Counted from the first letter of the stretch, positions 1 through 9,866 are shown. The stretch: 60,956 nt of DNA from Desulfovibrio sp. OttesenSCG-928-G15 (GCA_030266525.1 JAJDIC010000002.1:1-60956), one strand, 5' to 3'. The notes: generated by a model from the letters alone, not told the origin. A program made the numbers and translations.

Positions 1-2289
1 TGGTTTAACCGATTTGTAATTAAAAAAGCGCTCCTCCCCGTTTTTACAGATAATCGGAAGGTCAAAGGTGGGAATTTCGCCGTCAAGAATGGTGGGAATG
101 ATGTCCTGTTTGAAAAGTTCTCCCAAATCCTGACCGATTACCAGGTCAAAGCGCGACCCCACAAGTTCTTCCTGTGAAAAACCGAAAGCTTCTACCGCGC
201 CCGGGTTGGCATATTCAAAAACGCCGTCCCGGTTTAGCAAGAGAATACTCTGCGGAGAACTGTCCACAATAGAGGACATGCGCAGCAAGGCATCTGCCGT
301 GACCGCGCGCCCGATAACCGCCGAAATAATGCTGCCTATCAACACGCCAAGCTGAATGTCGCTTCTGCTCCAGTTGCGCTCCTGCTCTGTATCGTCAAAG
401 CAGAGCAACCCCCACAGTTCGCTGCCATTGTAGACAGGCACGACCAGAATGGACTTTGCGCCGTGCGCTGTCAGCCATTCATGCCCGTTGGCGTCCGCAA
501 ACGCGGTGATGGCCACATGGTCAGCCCTGTTCACCGCTATTTCATGGTATACGGCATCGTTTGACGCTACGGCAAAGCTGCTGTTTTTCAGGGAAACAAG
601 GTCTCTGCGTTCCGGGTTAAGCCATTCGGCCAGTGTTTCAAAAGCTCCGGGCTCCCTGCCTTCGTCTGTGCCGCCGTTCCCGTTTGCCGGTTTGGCCTCG
701 GCAAGATGAATCAGCAACAGGCGGCTTAACTCAAGAAACTCCCCGGCCATGCCGAGCGCGTTGTCAATAAAGGCTTCGGTATCTTTCGCGGTGATGAAGC
801 TGCGGGCAATGTCCGACATAAGGCTTTGCTGCTCAAGGCGTTTTTTGAGCCTCTCTTCAGAATGCTTGCTTCCGGAGATATCCAGAGAATGGTGTAACTG
901 CACCCTTCTTCCGTCCAACCAATCTATCATCCGGTCAATCTGCCGAAAGTATTTGCCGGTGTCAGGGTTGTGCAACTCCCAGGCCACGGCTTTGCCGGAA
1001 GGGTCAAGGGTATTGAAGGGGCAGCCTTCGCAAGGCCCGGTCAGGCCCTGTCTCAAGCGTTCCCAGCAGACCTTTTCCTCATCTTCCACCGCCGCAATGC
1101 CTATGTCGCGGCAATGATCCAGCATGGTGTCGTTAACAAAAAGCAGCCGCCCTGTTTTCGGGTCAACCACATAAATGAACGACTCCATTCCGTTCAAAAC
1201 AATGCGCAAAACATCCATGGCGGTGGTGGATTGACGCAGACGCTCAACCATTTCATTGATGGAGGCGCACAGACGGGCAAATTCCTGGCTGTGGGAATAG
1301 CGCCCCGGGTCAAGGGTGCGGGCTTCGCTAATCAGGGATATGTCGTTGTTAAGCAGGACCATGGGCCGCAAAACAAAGCGATCGGTCACAAGGTACAGCA
1401 CTGCGGAAAAAAGGAGCAAGGCAAGGGTAAGCAAAAGCTCCACCTTGTCCAGCATGGCCTTGCCGCTCAAATACATGGCGCGTCTGTCACTCATATGCAG
1501 CCGGATGGGAGCGCCCGTCAGGCTGGGCAACGTCAACGTGGTGGTGACGTATTCGTCGCTCTTTTGCCTTTCGTCGTTAAAGGCTGTTTCTTTCTGGTTG
1601 TCCGCGCCGATAATGGTGAACTGAATGGAATCAAACCGTGTGATGTCCTTAAAATAGGCATCGGACAAAATACTGCCCATATATAAAATGCCGCAGGGGT
1701 GTTCCACCTTTGCAGAGGGCAGTACGGGCATGGCTGCCACACTATAGGCCGTTCCGTTCAACAGAAACACGCCCCCAACGCCTCTATTGATCACATTGTC
1801 ATCATTGGAACGCCCTTCATAAAAGCGGGCCAGGGCCTTTTCCCTGAAGGTATCGAGAAAGGAAGACAGGCCCGGCGGTTCTTCAAGAGGAACGCCGTTC
1901 AGATAGTCATACCACTCACTGTACAGGTCTTTCCCGTCCAGGCTCTTGATAAACATGAAGTTCATCCGGTAATTCTGTACAGGAGAACCTTCAAACCAGT
2001 TGTTTTTAATAAAATCGGGGTTTTTCCCCTGAGCGAACAATGCAGTTTCATCAAACTGGGCTGTATCATCTGCCATCTGATACGTGTAGCGCATCGCAGA
2101 ATCAAACAGTCCACTCAGCGAGCGTTGCTGTTTTTCAAGCAGCATGTCTTCGGAATGCAGGAGCATTTGCGGCACAGTGCTATGAAAGACGACAAACAAC
2201 AGGGCACCAACCCCCAGAAGCCCGAAGAGTAAAAACACCAACACAATGGTGCGCAGTGAACGTATCTTTCGGGAGTTGTTTGTATCCAT
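1..2289 (-). CDS. Membrane-bound multi-PAS/GAF sensor protein, C-terminus beyond window
   Basis: The reading frame is open from an ATG at 2289 to the window edge (763 codons), so the output domain is not seen. Residues about 12-32 are a membrane segment, about 33-280 an extracytoplasmic region, and about 282-303 a second membrane segment followed by a HAMP-like linker. A PAS-like region (about 355-480) has several cysteines, including a PCEGCP motif. A GAF-like region follows (about 490-655), then a second PAS (from about 662) starting SSIVDSSPQSILLLNRDG. This is the layout of a hybrid histidine kinase or a diguanylate cyclase/phosphodiesterase; the missing C-terminus decides which. There is no strong ribosome-binding site; AGGG lies rather far upstream. 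Confidence 0.8.
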   Translation of the reverse strand, partial: MDTNNSRKIRSLRTIVLVFLLFGLLGVGALLFVVFHSTVPQMLLHSEDMLLEKQQRSLSGLFDSAMRYTYQMADDTAQFDETALFAQGKNPDFIKNNWFEGSPVQNYRMNFMFIKSLDGKDLYSEWYDYLNGVPLEEPPGLSSFLDTFREKALARFYEGRSNDDNVINRGVGGVFLLNGTAYSVAAMPVLPSAKVEHPCGILYMGSILSDAYFKDITRFDSIQFTIIGADNQKETAFNDERQKSDEYVTTTLTLPSLTGAPIRLHMSDRRAMYLSGKAMLDKVELLLTLALLLFSAVLYLVTDRFVLRPMVLLNNDISLISEARTLDPGRYSHSQEFARLCASINEMVERLRQSTTAMDVLRIVLNGMESFIYVVDPKTGRLLFVNDTMLDHCRDIGIAAVEDEEKVCWERLRQGLTGPCEGCPFNTLDPSGKAVAWELHNPDTGKYFRQIDRMIDWLDGRRVQLHHSLDISGSKHSEERLKKRLEQQSLMSDIARSFITAKDTEAFIDNALGMAGEFLELSRLLLIHLAEAKPANGNGGTDEGREPGAFETLAEWLNPERRDLVSLKNSSFAVASNDAVYHEIAVNRADHVAITAFADANGHEWLTAHGAKSILVVPVYNGSELWGLLCFDDTEQERNWSRSDIQLGVLIGSIISAVIGRAVTADALLRMSSIVDSSPQSILLLNRDGVFEYANPGAVEAFGFSQEELVGSRFDLVIGQDLGELFKQDIIPTILDGEIPTFDLPIICKNGEERFFNYKSVKP

Positions 2290-2705
2290 GCTTACAAATT
2301 TTCCCTGGCGCGAGAAGGAAGAAAAAAAGTTACGCAACAGCATTCGTTACAAGCGTGACAACAACACACTTATGGGTCTTCACCTTACACACAAGTTGCC
2401 GTAAAGTCGATACATTACTACCCAACACATGCCCACGACCGAACGCAAAAAAGCAGCGGCATTGAACATACACAACACCACCGCTTTTTACAGCAGCCCC
2501 TTGTGTACTGTCTCAAAAATTCATGAGTAAATTTCTGAGAAGATCGCAAGGCGAAAAGCGTGGTTTCCGCCTTGCTCACGCCGTCGAGGGGCGGCGCGCC
2601 GGGCTTGACAGACAGGCGGCCAGTGTCCTGATTTTGTATATGAATTGAGCAAAGCCCCCCCCTTTCCTCTTATTCTCCGGCAACAGCGAACCCGGGGAAG
2701 CACAG
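2290..2705. other. Intergenic region upstream of the sensor gene
   Basis: No convincing gene on either strand. It should hold the promoter of the leftward sensor gene, but I see no clear -35/-10 pair. One imperfect hairpin has 8-bp arms (GCAAGGCG at 2546-2553, CGCCTTGC at 2568-2575). Short open frames here have no ribosome-binding site or recognisable product. Confidence 0.5.
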
Positions 2706-2812
2706 TTTTTTTTTCGTAGGGCAAGGCGCAGGCCATTTAGATGAGGAAGGGCAGGACTCTTCAGTCCTGCCCTTCCTCATCTAAATGGCACCGTAACAAG
2801 GCCCTATGGAAT
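2706..2812. repeat. Nested-hairpin element (copy D), likely terminator of glgP
   Basis: A perfect 27-bp inverted repeat (2732-2758 with 2763-2789, loop CTTC) lies 40 bp past the glgP stop. It is flanked by a T-run plus CGTAGGGC on the left (2706-2722) and GCCCTATGGAA on the right (2801-2811), which form imperfect outer arms. The inner core GGGCAGGACT/AGTCCTGCCC and the layout match elements at 17495, 28891 and 33298. Unlike those, it lies between two leftward genes, downstream of glgP. A role in transcription termination is inferred from its position. Confidence 0.6.
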
Positions 2813-2829
2813 TAAATCGATGCTTCCCG

Positions 2830-5397
2830 CTATTCTTCGGCCCAGTGGAGCAGCCCCAGCGATGGCGCTGTGGGCAGCAGGGGGTGTACGGGGATAGCCC
2901 GCACGGTAAAGCCGAAGCGACCGGCAGTTTTGGCCAGCATGCTGCCCTGGTAAGTTTGCCAGCCGTCTTCCAGCGGTCCTACCGGGTGCATGGGAAGAAG
3001 CTTCCTGTTGATAAAGGTATTGTCCTGTCCAAGGTGCCCGACATAGATTTCCAGTTGGACGTGCTCCGCGGGAATGTTGGCAAGAAATACCTTGGCGGTC
3101 ACTTCGGAAGCCTGGCCCACATAGAGCGTGTCGTCATTCACGGCTTTGACATCACGCACTTTCAGGTCGCCCCACTTGGTCATGATATTCATGCGCCAGG
3201 CAGAAAGCTCGCGGGCGGCGGAGAAGTTGTTTTCATACAGCTTGCGGTGACTGCGGCAGGCCGGAATGTACGAGCTTTCCACATAATCGCTTACCATGCG
3301 GTTGGAGTGGAAGCGCGGACCGAATTCTGCCAGCGCGGCTTTCATGCGCTTCACCCAGGCTGTTGGCAGGTTGCCTCTGGAGCGCTCATAAAAATCCGGA
3401 ATAATTTCCGATTCCAGCACCTTGTACAAGGTTTGCAATTCCACTTTATCCTGGTAGGCCGGGTCGTCATACTCCTCACCCTTGCCAATGGCCCAGCCGA
3501 GGCTGTTGTCTGCCTTCCAGGCCTCGTCCCACCAGCCGTCCAGCGTACTGAATTGCAACACGCCGTTAAACATGGCCTTCATGCCGCTTGTGCCGCAGGC
3601 TTCCAGCGGACGCCTTGGGTTGTTAAGCCACACGTCGCAACCGGAAATAAGGTGAGAAGCGATTTCCATATCATAGTCTTCCAGGAAGACCATGCTCATC
3701 CAGAAATCGTTTTCACGACAAAGGTTGATAATTTCCTTCATCAGCTGCTTGCCGCCGTTATCATGCGGGTGAGCTTTACCGGCAAAAATAAACTGCACGG
3801 GCCTGTCCATGTTGGAAACAACGCGTTTCAGGCTTTCCAGGTCTTCCATAATCAGACGGGCGCGTTTGTAAGTGGCAAAGCGGCGGGCAAAGCCGATGGT
3901 CAAAGCGCCTGGATCAAGGAAGTTTTCCACGTCATCCAGTTCGCGCGCGCGCGCGCCCTGCGAAACCATTTGCGCCCTGACACGCTGACGGACAAAGGCG
4001 ACCAGACGGGCGCGAAGCTTTTCATGCACCCGCCAGATTTCCGCGTCGGGAATATTGTTGACCAGCGGCCAGATAAGGCTGCCGTCGCGTTCTTCACGCC
4101 AGGTCTCTCCGAGGTAGCGGTCAAACAGTGTGCCCATTTCCGGGGCAACCCAGGAAGGCGCGTGCACGCCGTTGGTTATGGCCCCGATGGGCACATCATC
4201 CACCGGGAACTGGCCCCATATCCTGTGCCACATTTTTCGCGAAACAACCCCGTGCAACTGCGAAACCCCGTTGTTGAAACGGGAAAGTTTCAGGGCAAGC
4301 ACCGTCATGCAAAACTCTTCGCTGTCGTCACGCGGCTCTTCCCGACCAAGGGCAAGAAACACCTTGAAGGCCAGCCCCATATCTCTTGCATAGTCTTCAA
4401 AGTATTGCTGCATGAGAGCGGGGGGGAACCTGTCGTTCCCGGCCGGAACCGGGGTGTGGGTGGTAAACACACTGCCGGAAGCGGCGAGTTCAACCGCCAC
4501 TTCAAAGGGCAGGTTGTTCTTTTTCATCAGAATACGCACCCGCTCAAGGCCGGCAAAGGCGCAGTGCCCTTCGTTCATGTGCATGACATGCGGCTCAATG
4601 CCGAGTACATGCAGGGCCTTTATGCCGCCGATGCCCAGCAAAATCTCCTGCCACAGGCGCATTTCCAGGTTGCCGCCATACAGCCGTGCGGTAATGGCGC
4701 GAAATTCGGGCGGGTTTTCGGCAATGTTGGTATCAAGCAGATACAGGCTGATTCTGCCAACCTTGGCTTCCCAAATTTGCGCGGCCAGCGGCCTGTCGCC
4801 GATGGACAGGTGCACCATGGCCGGTTCGCCGGAAGGCGTGGTGGCTACCTGCATGGGCATTTGCTCAAAATCGTAATCCGGGTAGCGCTCCTGCTGCCAG
4901 CCATCAGGGGTCATGTATTGGCGGAAATAGCCATTGGCATAGGCAAGACCAATGCCGACAAGCGGCACATTCAAATCACTGGCAGATTTCAGGTGATCGC
5001 CCGCCAGAATGCCGAGGCCGCCGGAATAGATGGGCAGGCACAGGCTTACGCCGAATTCAAAGCTGAAATACACCACAGCGGGCGAACCGGATTGCACGCC
5101 TTCAAAATGATAGGTGGACGGCGCGTTCAGGTAGCCCTTGAGAGCCTCAACCTGCTGTGCAAGTCTTTTCTTGTAGTATTCGTCCTGGGCAAGAGCGTCA
5201 TAGCGTTCCTGGGGAACGTGATTTAACATCCAGACCGGGTTTTTATAGCTTTCCTCCCAAAGAGCCGGATCGATATCGGCAAAAAGCTCTTCGATTTCAT
5301 TGTTCCAGGCAAACCAGTAGTTGTGCGCGAGGAACCAAAGCGGATCAAGTTCTGCGGGAAGTTTGGGAATAATGGAAAAAATACGAAGGGGCTGCAT
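2830..5397 (-). CDS. glgP: Alpha-glucan (glycogen) phosphorylase
   Basis: Pyridoxal-phosphate enzyme that releases glucose-1-phosphate from alpha-1,4-glucan (GT35 family), in the cytoplasm. The 855 residues start with an N-terminal DUF3417-like block (LWFLAHNYWFAWNNEIEELF). The cofactor lysine is K607 in GTSGMKAMFNG, followed by the family motif TLDGWWDEA. SYFSFEFGV-like and AGDHLKSASDLNVPLVGIGL segments are also typical. This is the longer bacterial/archaeal form, not the E. coli GlgP/MalP type. The start is supported by GAGGAG five bases upstream of ATG. The gene stands alone and ends at a strong hairpin; no other glycogen gene is in the window. Confidence 0.95.
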   Translation of the reverse strand: MQPLRIFSIIPKLPAELDPLWFLAHNYWFAWNNEIEELFADIDPALWEESYKNPVWMLNHVPQERYDALAQDEYYKKRLAQQVEALKGYLNAPSTYHFEGVQSGSPAVVYFSFEFGVSLCLPIYSGGLGILAGDHLKSASDLNVPLVGIGLAYANGYFRQYMTPDGWQQERYPDYDFEQMPMQVATTPSGEPAMVHLSIGDRPLAAQIWEAKVGRISLYLLDTNIAENPPEFRAITARLYGGNLEMRLWQEILLGIGGIKALHVLGIEPHVMHMNEGHCAFAGLERVRILMKKNNLPFEVAVELAASGSVFTTHTPVPAGNDRFPPALMQQYFEDYARDMGLAFKVFLALGREEPRDDSEEFCMTVLALKLSRFNNGVSQLHGVVSRKMWHRIWGQFPVDDVPIGAITNGVHAPSWVAPEMGTLFDRYLGETWREERDGSLIWPLVNNIPDAEIWRVHEKLRARLVAFVRQRVRAQMVSQGARARELDDVENFLDPGALTIGFARRFATYKRARLIMEDLESLKRVVSNMDRPVQFIFAGKAHPHDNGGKQLMKEIINLCRENDFWMSMVFLEDYDMEIASHLISGCDVWLNNPRRPLEACGTSGMKAMFNGVLQFSTLDGWWDEAWKADNSLGWAIGKGEEYDDPAYQDKVELQTLYKVLESEIIPDFYERSRGNLPTAWVKRMKAALAEFGPRFHSNRMVSDYVESSYIPACRSHRKLYENNFSAARELSAWRMNIMTKWGDLKVRDVKAVNDDTLYVGQASEVTAKVFLANIPAEHVQLEIYVGHLGQDNTFINRKLLPMHPVGPLEDGWQTYQGSMLAKTAGRFGFTVRAIPVHPLLPTAPSLGLLHWAEE

Positions 5398-5554
5398 AAA
5401 CTCTCCTCAAAAATATGTATGCGTCATGCACAAAGCTTTGACTTACGCCCTTGTCGCGCGTAATGCAAAAGAATTGACGCTGCATTGCAATTTACACCCG
5501 AGCCCGGTGGCTACGGTGCGCAGTATGCAGCCATTCTTTCACAGGAGAGCGTTT

Positions 5555-6043
5555 GTGACAAGTGTTTCCGCGCTTCAAGCAGCCGTTGGCGTGTTCTTTT
5601 TTCGTGACGCCTTGTCATTATATACGCCAGACGGCCTGCGCCCCGCCACTTTCGGCTCTGCCGGAACAGACCTTCGCGCCTGCCTCGAAGATACTGAACT
5701 CCATGTAGACATTCCCCCCGGCGAACGACGATGCCTCCCTTCCGGCATTGCCATAGAGCCGCAAACACCGGGAATTGCCGGTTTTATCTATTCCCGCAGC
5801 GGCCTCGGCGCAGTAACCGGGCTTACAGTAGCCCAGGGCGTCGGCGTTATTGACCCGGATTACAGGGGGGAAATCAAGGTTTTCCTCTTGAACACCAGCT
5901 CTGAAACGCAACGGGTGAACAAAGGCGACAGAATAGCCCAGCTCATTTTCCAGCCTTTTGCGTATCCCGCGTTTCATACGGTAACCGAGCTAGGCGCCAC
6001 CAAAAGGGGCGAAGGCGGCTTCGGGCATACCGGCAAGCTGTAA
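5555..6043 (+). CDS. dut: dUTP diphosphatase (dUTPase)
   Basis: Trimeric enzyme that hydrolyses dUTP to dUMP and pyrophosphate, keeping uracil out of DNA and supplying dUMP for thymidylate synthesis. All five family motifs are visible: AGTDLRA, YSRSGLG, GVIDPDYRGEI, GDRIAQLIF and the C-terminal RGEGGFGHTG that closes over the active site. I start at GTG 5555, with AGGAG nine bases upstream, giving 162 residues, close to the usual 150. The open frame runs upstream to 5321, but that part has no family similarity. argD follows about 100 bp later on the same strand. Confidence 0.93.
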   Translation: MTSVSALQAAVGVFFFRDALSLYTPDGLRPATFGSAGTDLRACLEDTELHVDIPPGERRCLPSGIAIEPQTPGIAGFIYSRSGLGAVTGLTVAQGVGVIDPDYRGEIKVFLLNTSSETQRVNKGDRIAQLIFQPFAYPAFHTVTELGATKRGEGGFGHTGKL

Positions 6044-6146
6044 ATCCATCCGCCCGCTTCGCTACATATTGCGAACCACAACCACCGCACAACACGAGAG
6101 GGATATGGCTCACGCCCGCCCTCCCTTATTGAGTATGGAGCAAACC

Positions 6147-7346
6147 ATGAGTACCCTTGATGCAATACGGCAGGAAGAAGAAAGCCTTTTATTCAAAACA
6201 TACGCCCGCTACCCTATCACGGTGGACAAGGGGCTTGGCAGCCGCCTGTGGGATTTGGACGGCAAGGAATATGTCGATCTGCTCGCAGGCATTGCGGTAA
6301 CGGGCCTTGGCCACTGCCACCCGGAAATAGCCTACACCATGGCCGCCCAGGCAAAAAAGCTCATCCATGTGAGCAACCTGTTTTACCAGCGCGAGCAACT
6401 GGCTCTGGCAAAACGCCTGCTTGGCACAGCGCACTACAACAAGGCTTTTTTCTGCAATTCCGGCGCAGAGGCCAATGAAGCGGCAATAAAACTCGCCCGC
6501 CGCTATCAGCAACGGGTGCGCAATACAGATGCTTTTGAGGTACTCACCTTTGAAGGCTGCTTCCACGGCAGAACCCTTGCCGCCGTAGCCGCTACAGGCC
6601 AGATCCGCTTTCAGGACGGCTTTTCCCCCATGCCCGAAGGCTTCAAACAAATCCCGCATGGCGACCCGGCCGCCCTGGAGGCGGCGATTGGCGACAAAAC
6701 CGCCGCCGTTCTGCTGGAGATGGTGCAGGGCGAAGGCGGCATAAGGCCCGCGACAAAAGAATTTGTCCAGGCCGTTGCCGCACTGTGCAAAAAGAACAAT
6801 ATCCTGTTTATGGTGGATGAAGTGCAAACCGGCATGGGCCGGACAGGCAAATGGTGGGCGTTTCAACATTTCGGCGTTACACCGGACGTGATGACAACGG
6901 CCAAGGCCCTTGCCAACGGCCTGCCCATGGGTGCCATGCTGGCCACTGACGAAGTAGCCAGAGCCTTTGTAAGCGGCAGCCACGCCACCACCTTCGGAGC
7001 CGGGGCACTTGTTTCCGCCGTGGCCGAAAAAACCCTGGAAATCATCGAGCGCGACAAACTTGTGCACCGTGCGGAAGAACTCGGCGCATGGACCATGGAC
7101 CGCTTCCGGCAAGCCGGGGAAAAACATCCCGGCACAATCCGGGAAGTACGGGGAATGGGCCTGATGATCGGCATAGACCTTGCTTTTCCCGGCAAGGAAG
7201 TATGGCAGGCCTTGATAGAAAAAGGCTTTATTTTGAACCTTACCCAGGAAACCGTACTCCGTCTTCTCCCGGCACTGACCATAGCCAAAGAAGATCTGGA
7301 AGCCTTCGCCCGTGCCCTGGAGGAAGTTCTCGCTACCAGAAAGTAG
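6147..7346 (+). CDS. argD: Acetylornithine aminotransferase
   Basis: Class-III pyridoxal-phosphate aminotransferase of arginine synthesis, converting N-acetylglutamate semialdehyde to N-acetylornithine; it may also act in the lysine pathway. Visible signatures are AGIAVTGLGHCHPE, FCNSGAEANEAAIKLAR, FHGRTLAAVAATGQ, the cofactor aspartate in FMVDEVQTGMGRTG and the Schiff-base lysine K253 in TTAKALANGLPMGA. I chose ATG 6147 (GGAG seven bases upstream), giving 399 residues, normal for ArgD. In-frame ATGs at 6069 and 6105 would add an extension unlike the family. A short argA-like gene lies at 36412-36873. Confidence 0.93.
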   Translation: MSTLDAIRQEEESLLFKTYARYPITVDKGLGSRLWDLDGKEYVDLLAGIAVTGLGHCHPEIAYTMAAQAKKLIHVSNLFYQREQLALAKRLLGTAHYNKAFFCNSGAEANEAAIKLARRYQQRVRNTDAFEVLTFEGCFHGRTLAAVAATGQIRFQDGFSPMPEGFKQIPHGDPAALEAAIGDKTAAVLLEMVQGEGGIRPATKEFVQAVAALCKKNNILFMVDEVQTGMGRTGKWWAFQHFGVTPDVMTTAKALANGLPMGAMLATDEVARAFVSGSHATTFGAGALVSAVAEKTLEIIERDKLVHRAEELGAWTMDRFRQAGEKHPGTIREVRGMGLMIGIDLAFPGKEVWQALIEKGFILNLTQETVLRLLPALTIAKEDLEAFARALEEVLATRK

Positions 7347-7366
7347 CGCTCTTTGCATAAAAATTG

Positions 7367-7391
7367 GGGGCAGGACGTATTGTCCTGCCCC
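7367..7391. terminator. Hairpin between convergent argD and metH
   Basis: Perfect 10-bp arms GGGGCAGGAC (7367-7376) and GTCCTGCCCC (7382-7391) around a 5-base loop, 20 bp after the argD stop and 64 bp before the metH stop. The arm sequence is the core of the larger nested hairpins seen elsewhere in the window, here without outer arms. Probably a bidirectional terminator. Confidence 0.65.
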
Positions 7392-7454
7392 TGACTCTCT
7401 ACAAAAGGGATGCCAAGCAGCCCCCGTTTCCTGATTCACCAGATGCAGCGTTTC

Positions 7455-9866
7455 CTAAAGCAGATCACGGGCTACGCGCACGGCTTCCACAGCATCTTTC
7501 GCATAGTGCGCTCCAATGGTTTTGGCATATTCCGGCGTGACCACTGCCCCACCTACCATAACCGGAATATCCGCTCCTTTTTCCTTGAGCAGCGCAACCG
7601 TGTCTGCCATGCGCACCATGGTGGTGGTCATCAGCGCGGAAAGCCCGATAAGCTTTGCTCCACGGGCGATAGCCTGTTCGACTATTTGCTCGGCGGGCAC
7701 GCTTTTGCCGGCATCCACCACGTCGAAGCCGTAGTTGGCAAGCATCAGGTTGACAATATTCTTGCCGATGTCGTGAATATCGCCTTCTACTGTGGCCAAA
7801 ACAATTACCGGGCGCTCGGTCTTTTGCGTCCCTGTTTCCAGTAAAGGTCGCAGCAGGGCAAAAGCTTTTTGCATGGTTTCGGCAGAGCGGATGAGCTGGG
7901 GCAAGAAATATTCTTTTTTCTCATACTTTTCACCAACTTGCATAATAGCCGGAATAAGCCTCCCGCTCACTATGGCAAAGGGGTCTTCCTTCGCATCCAG
8001 CGCAGTCTGCACAAGAGCGCCCACTTCCTGCGTACGTCCATGGATAACGGCATTTTCCAGGGTAGCGGCCACCTGCGCCCCTCCGGCTGCGGCTACGGAA
8101 CCGGCCTGTGCCCCGCCCTGCCCCGACGTCCATGAGGTATAGCGCCCCACAAAAGATTCCGCCCCCTCGTCATGTCCAAGCAAAAGGTTGACCGCGTCCT
8201 TTGCCTCGGCAATGCGCCCGGTGGAAGGGTTGGCTATGCAGGAGCGCATTCCCGCCCCGGCAGCCAGGGAGAAAAAGGCTCCGTTCACCAGCTCTCTCGC
8301 GGGCAGGCCAAAGGAAATATTGGAAAGCCCGCAGGTTACGGGCAGGCGCAGTTGCTCCGTGCAATAGCGGATAAAGGCCAGGCATTCCCGGCCCGCTTCG
8401 GGGCTGGATGAAACCGTCAGCACCAGGGCGTCCACCAGGGCCAGGCTGCGCGGAATATGCAGGGCTTCCATACGGGCCAGCAAATCTTCTACAATAGCAA
8501 TGCGCTCGGAAGCTTTTACCGGAAGTTCTTTTCCCTTGAGCGGCAAAAGGATAAACGGCGAACCATAGTCCCGGCACAAGGGGCCCAGGCGCTCAAGCCG
8601 CCCTTCTTCCCCGCTGATGGAGTTGACCAGGGCAGAGGCCGGGTACAGGGCAAGAGCCTGTTCAATGGCATCCATGTTGGAAGAGTCCAGCGAAAGGGGC
8701 AAGGCCCCCTGCGTACACAAGCGGGACACAAGGTCCGGCAGGCAGCGCACTTCATCTACCATGGGTGCGCCCACGTTCACATCCAGAATATCCGCCCCGG
8801 CAAGGGTTTGTTCTTCCGCAAAGCGCAGGGCTGTGGCGTATTCGCCGGCTTGCAGTTCCGCGCTCAACTGCTTTTTGCCGGTGGGATTGATACGCTCACC
8901 GATAATGCGGAACGCTTCGTCCTTGCCTATAGACACCAAAAGGGAGCGGGAGCTTACGGCAATGCCTTCCCGGACAGGCCTTGCACCGGGAAGCGGCATG
9001 CCCTGTATGGCTTTTTTCAGGGCTGCAATATGCTCAGGAGTGGTGCCGCAGCAACCGCCGACAGCCTGCACTCCGGCTTTTGCGAATTCGGCGGTATATT
9101 CGGCAAAAGCTTGCGGTTGCAAGGGAAAACTGGTCACTCCATCCTGTAAAACAGGCAGACCTGCATTGGGCTGCACAAGTATGGGCACAGGGGAAGCGGC
9201 TACCATATGGGCAATGGCCGGGCGCATTTCCACAGGCCCCGCGCTGCAGTTGATGCCTATAAGATCCACTCCGAGGTTGGCAAGTGTGGCCACACACACC
9301 TCCACCCCGGAACCGGTAAGGGTTTTCCCTTCCTCATAGGTCATGGAAACGGCCACAGGACAGCGCCCCGCCCTTCTCGCCGCAACCACTATGGCTCTGG
9401 CCTCGGCGATATCAAACTGGGTTTCCGCAAGAATACAGTCCACCCCGCCATCCATGAGGCCGAGAATCTGCTCTTGAAAACCCCGGACCATATCCTCAAA
9501 AGCCATATCGCCAAGGGGACGAAGGAAAGAGCCGGAAGGCCCGACGCTTCCGGCGACAAAAACCTGCCGGTCTGTAATGCTGGCAGCCGCCTCGCGAGCC
9601 ATGCGGGCCATGCGCTTGTTGAAGTCGCGCGTTTCCAGCCCCGCTGGCAATTTGAAGGGGCTGCCGCCAAAGGTGCAGGTGGTCAAAACATCCGACCCGG
9701 CCAGTGCGTATTCGCGGTGAATGGAAACGAGAACATCCGGCTGCTCAAGGCAGAAGCGTTCCGGCTCCTCCCCTGGGCCAAGCCCCCTTTTTTGCAGCAT
9801 TGTGCCCATAGCTCCATCAAAAAGAAGACGCGTACCCGATGCAAGTGCTGCAAGAAAATGTGACAT
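7455..9866 (-). CDS. metH: Cobalamin-dependent methionine synthase, form lacking the reactivation domain
   Basis: Transfers methyl from methyltetrahydrofolate through cobalamin to homocysteine, making methionine. Domains in order: homocysteine methyltransferase (about 1-310) with zinc cysteines in GINCSAG and GGCCGTTPEHI; pterin-binding TIM barrel (about 325-590; FRIIGERINPTGKK, ADILDVNVGAP); cobalamin cap and binding domains (about 600-803) with DIHDIGKNIV, lower-ligand histidine H698. The protein stops after the B12 domain at 803 residues; E. coli MetH has about 1,227 and ends with an AdoMet-binding reactivation domain. Start is ATG 9866 with GAGG just upstream; the frame extends 40 codons further with no family match. 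I found no B12 riboswitch upstream. Confidence 0.93.
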   Translation of the reverse strand: MSHFLAALASGTRLLFDGAMGTMLQKRGLGPGEEPERFCLEQPDVLVSIHREYALAGSDVLTTCTFGGSPFKLPAGLETRDFNKRMARMAREAAASITDRQVFVAGSVGPSGSFLRPLGDMAFEDMVRGFQEQILGLMDGGVDCILAETQFDIAEARAIVVAARRAGRCPVAVSMTYEEGKTLTGSGVEVCVATLANLGVDLIGINCSAGPVEMRPAIAHMVAASPVPILVQPNAGLPVLQDGVTSFPLQPQAFAEYTAEFAKAGVQAVGGCCGTTPEHIAALKKAIQGMPLPGARPVREGIAVSSRSLLVSIGKDEAFRIIGERINPTGKKQLSAELQAGEYATALRFAEEQTLAGADILDVNVGAPMVDEVRCLPDLVSRLCTQGALPLSLDSSNMDAIEQALALYPASALVNSISGEEGRLERLGPLCRDYGSPFILLPLKGKELPVKASERIAIVEDLLARMEALHIPRSLALVDALVLTVSSSPEAGRECLAFIRYCTEQLRLPVTCGLSNISFGLPARELVNGAFFSLAAGAGMRSCIANPSTGRIAEAKDAVNLLLGHDEGAESFVGRYTSWTSGQGGAQAGSVAAAGGAQVAATLENAVIHGRTQEVGALVQTALDAKEDPFAIVSGRLIPAIMQVGEKYEKKEYFLPQLIRSAETMQKAFALLRPLLETGTQKTERPVIVLATVEGDIHDIGKNIVNLMLANYGFDVVDAGKSVPAEQIVEQAIARGAKLIGLSALMTTTMVRMADTVALLKEKGADIPVMVGGAVVTPEYAKTIGAHYAKDAVEAVRVARDLL

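Noticed and set aside
2806..5226. 806-codon open frame on + strand opposite glgP
   Set aside because: Antisense shadow; glgP carries full family motifs and this frame has no domain or ribosome-binding site.
6189..7439. 416-codon open frame on - strand opposite argD
   Set aside because: Antisense shadow of argD, low-complexity composition.
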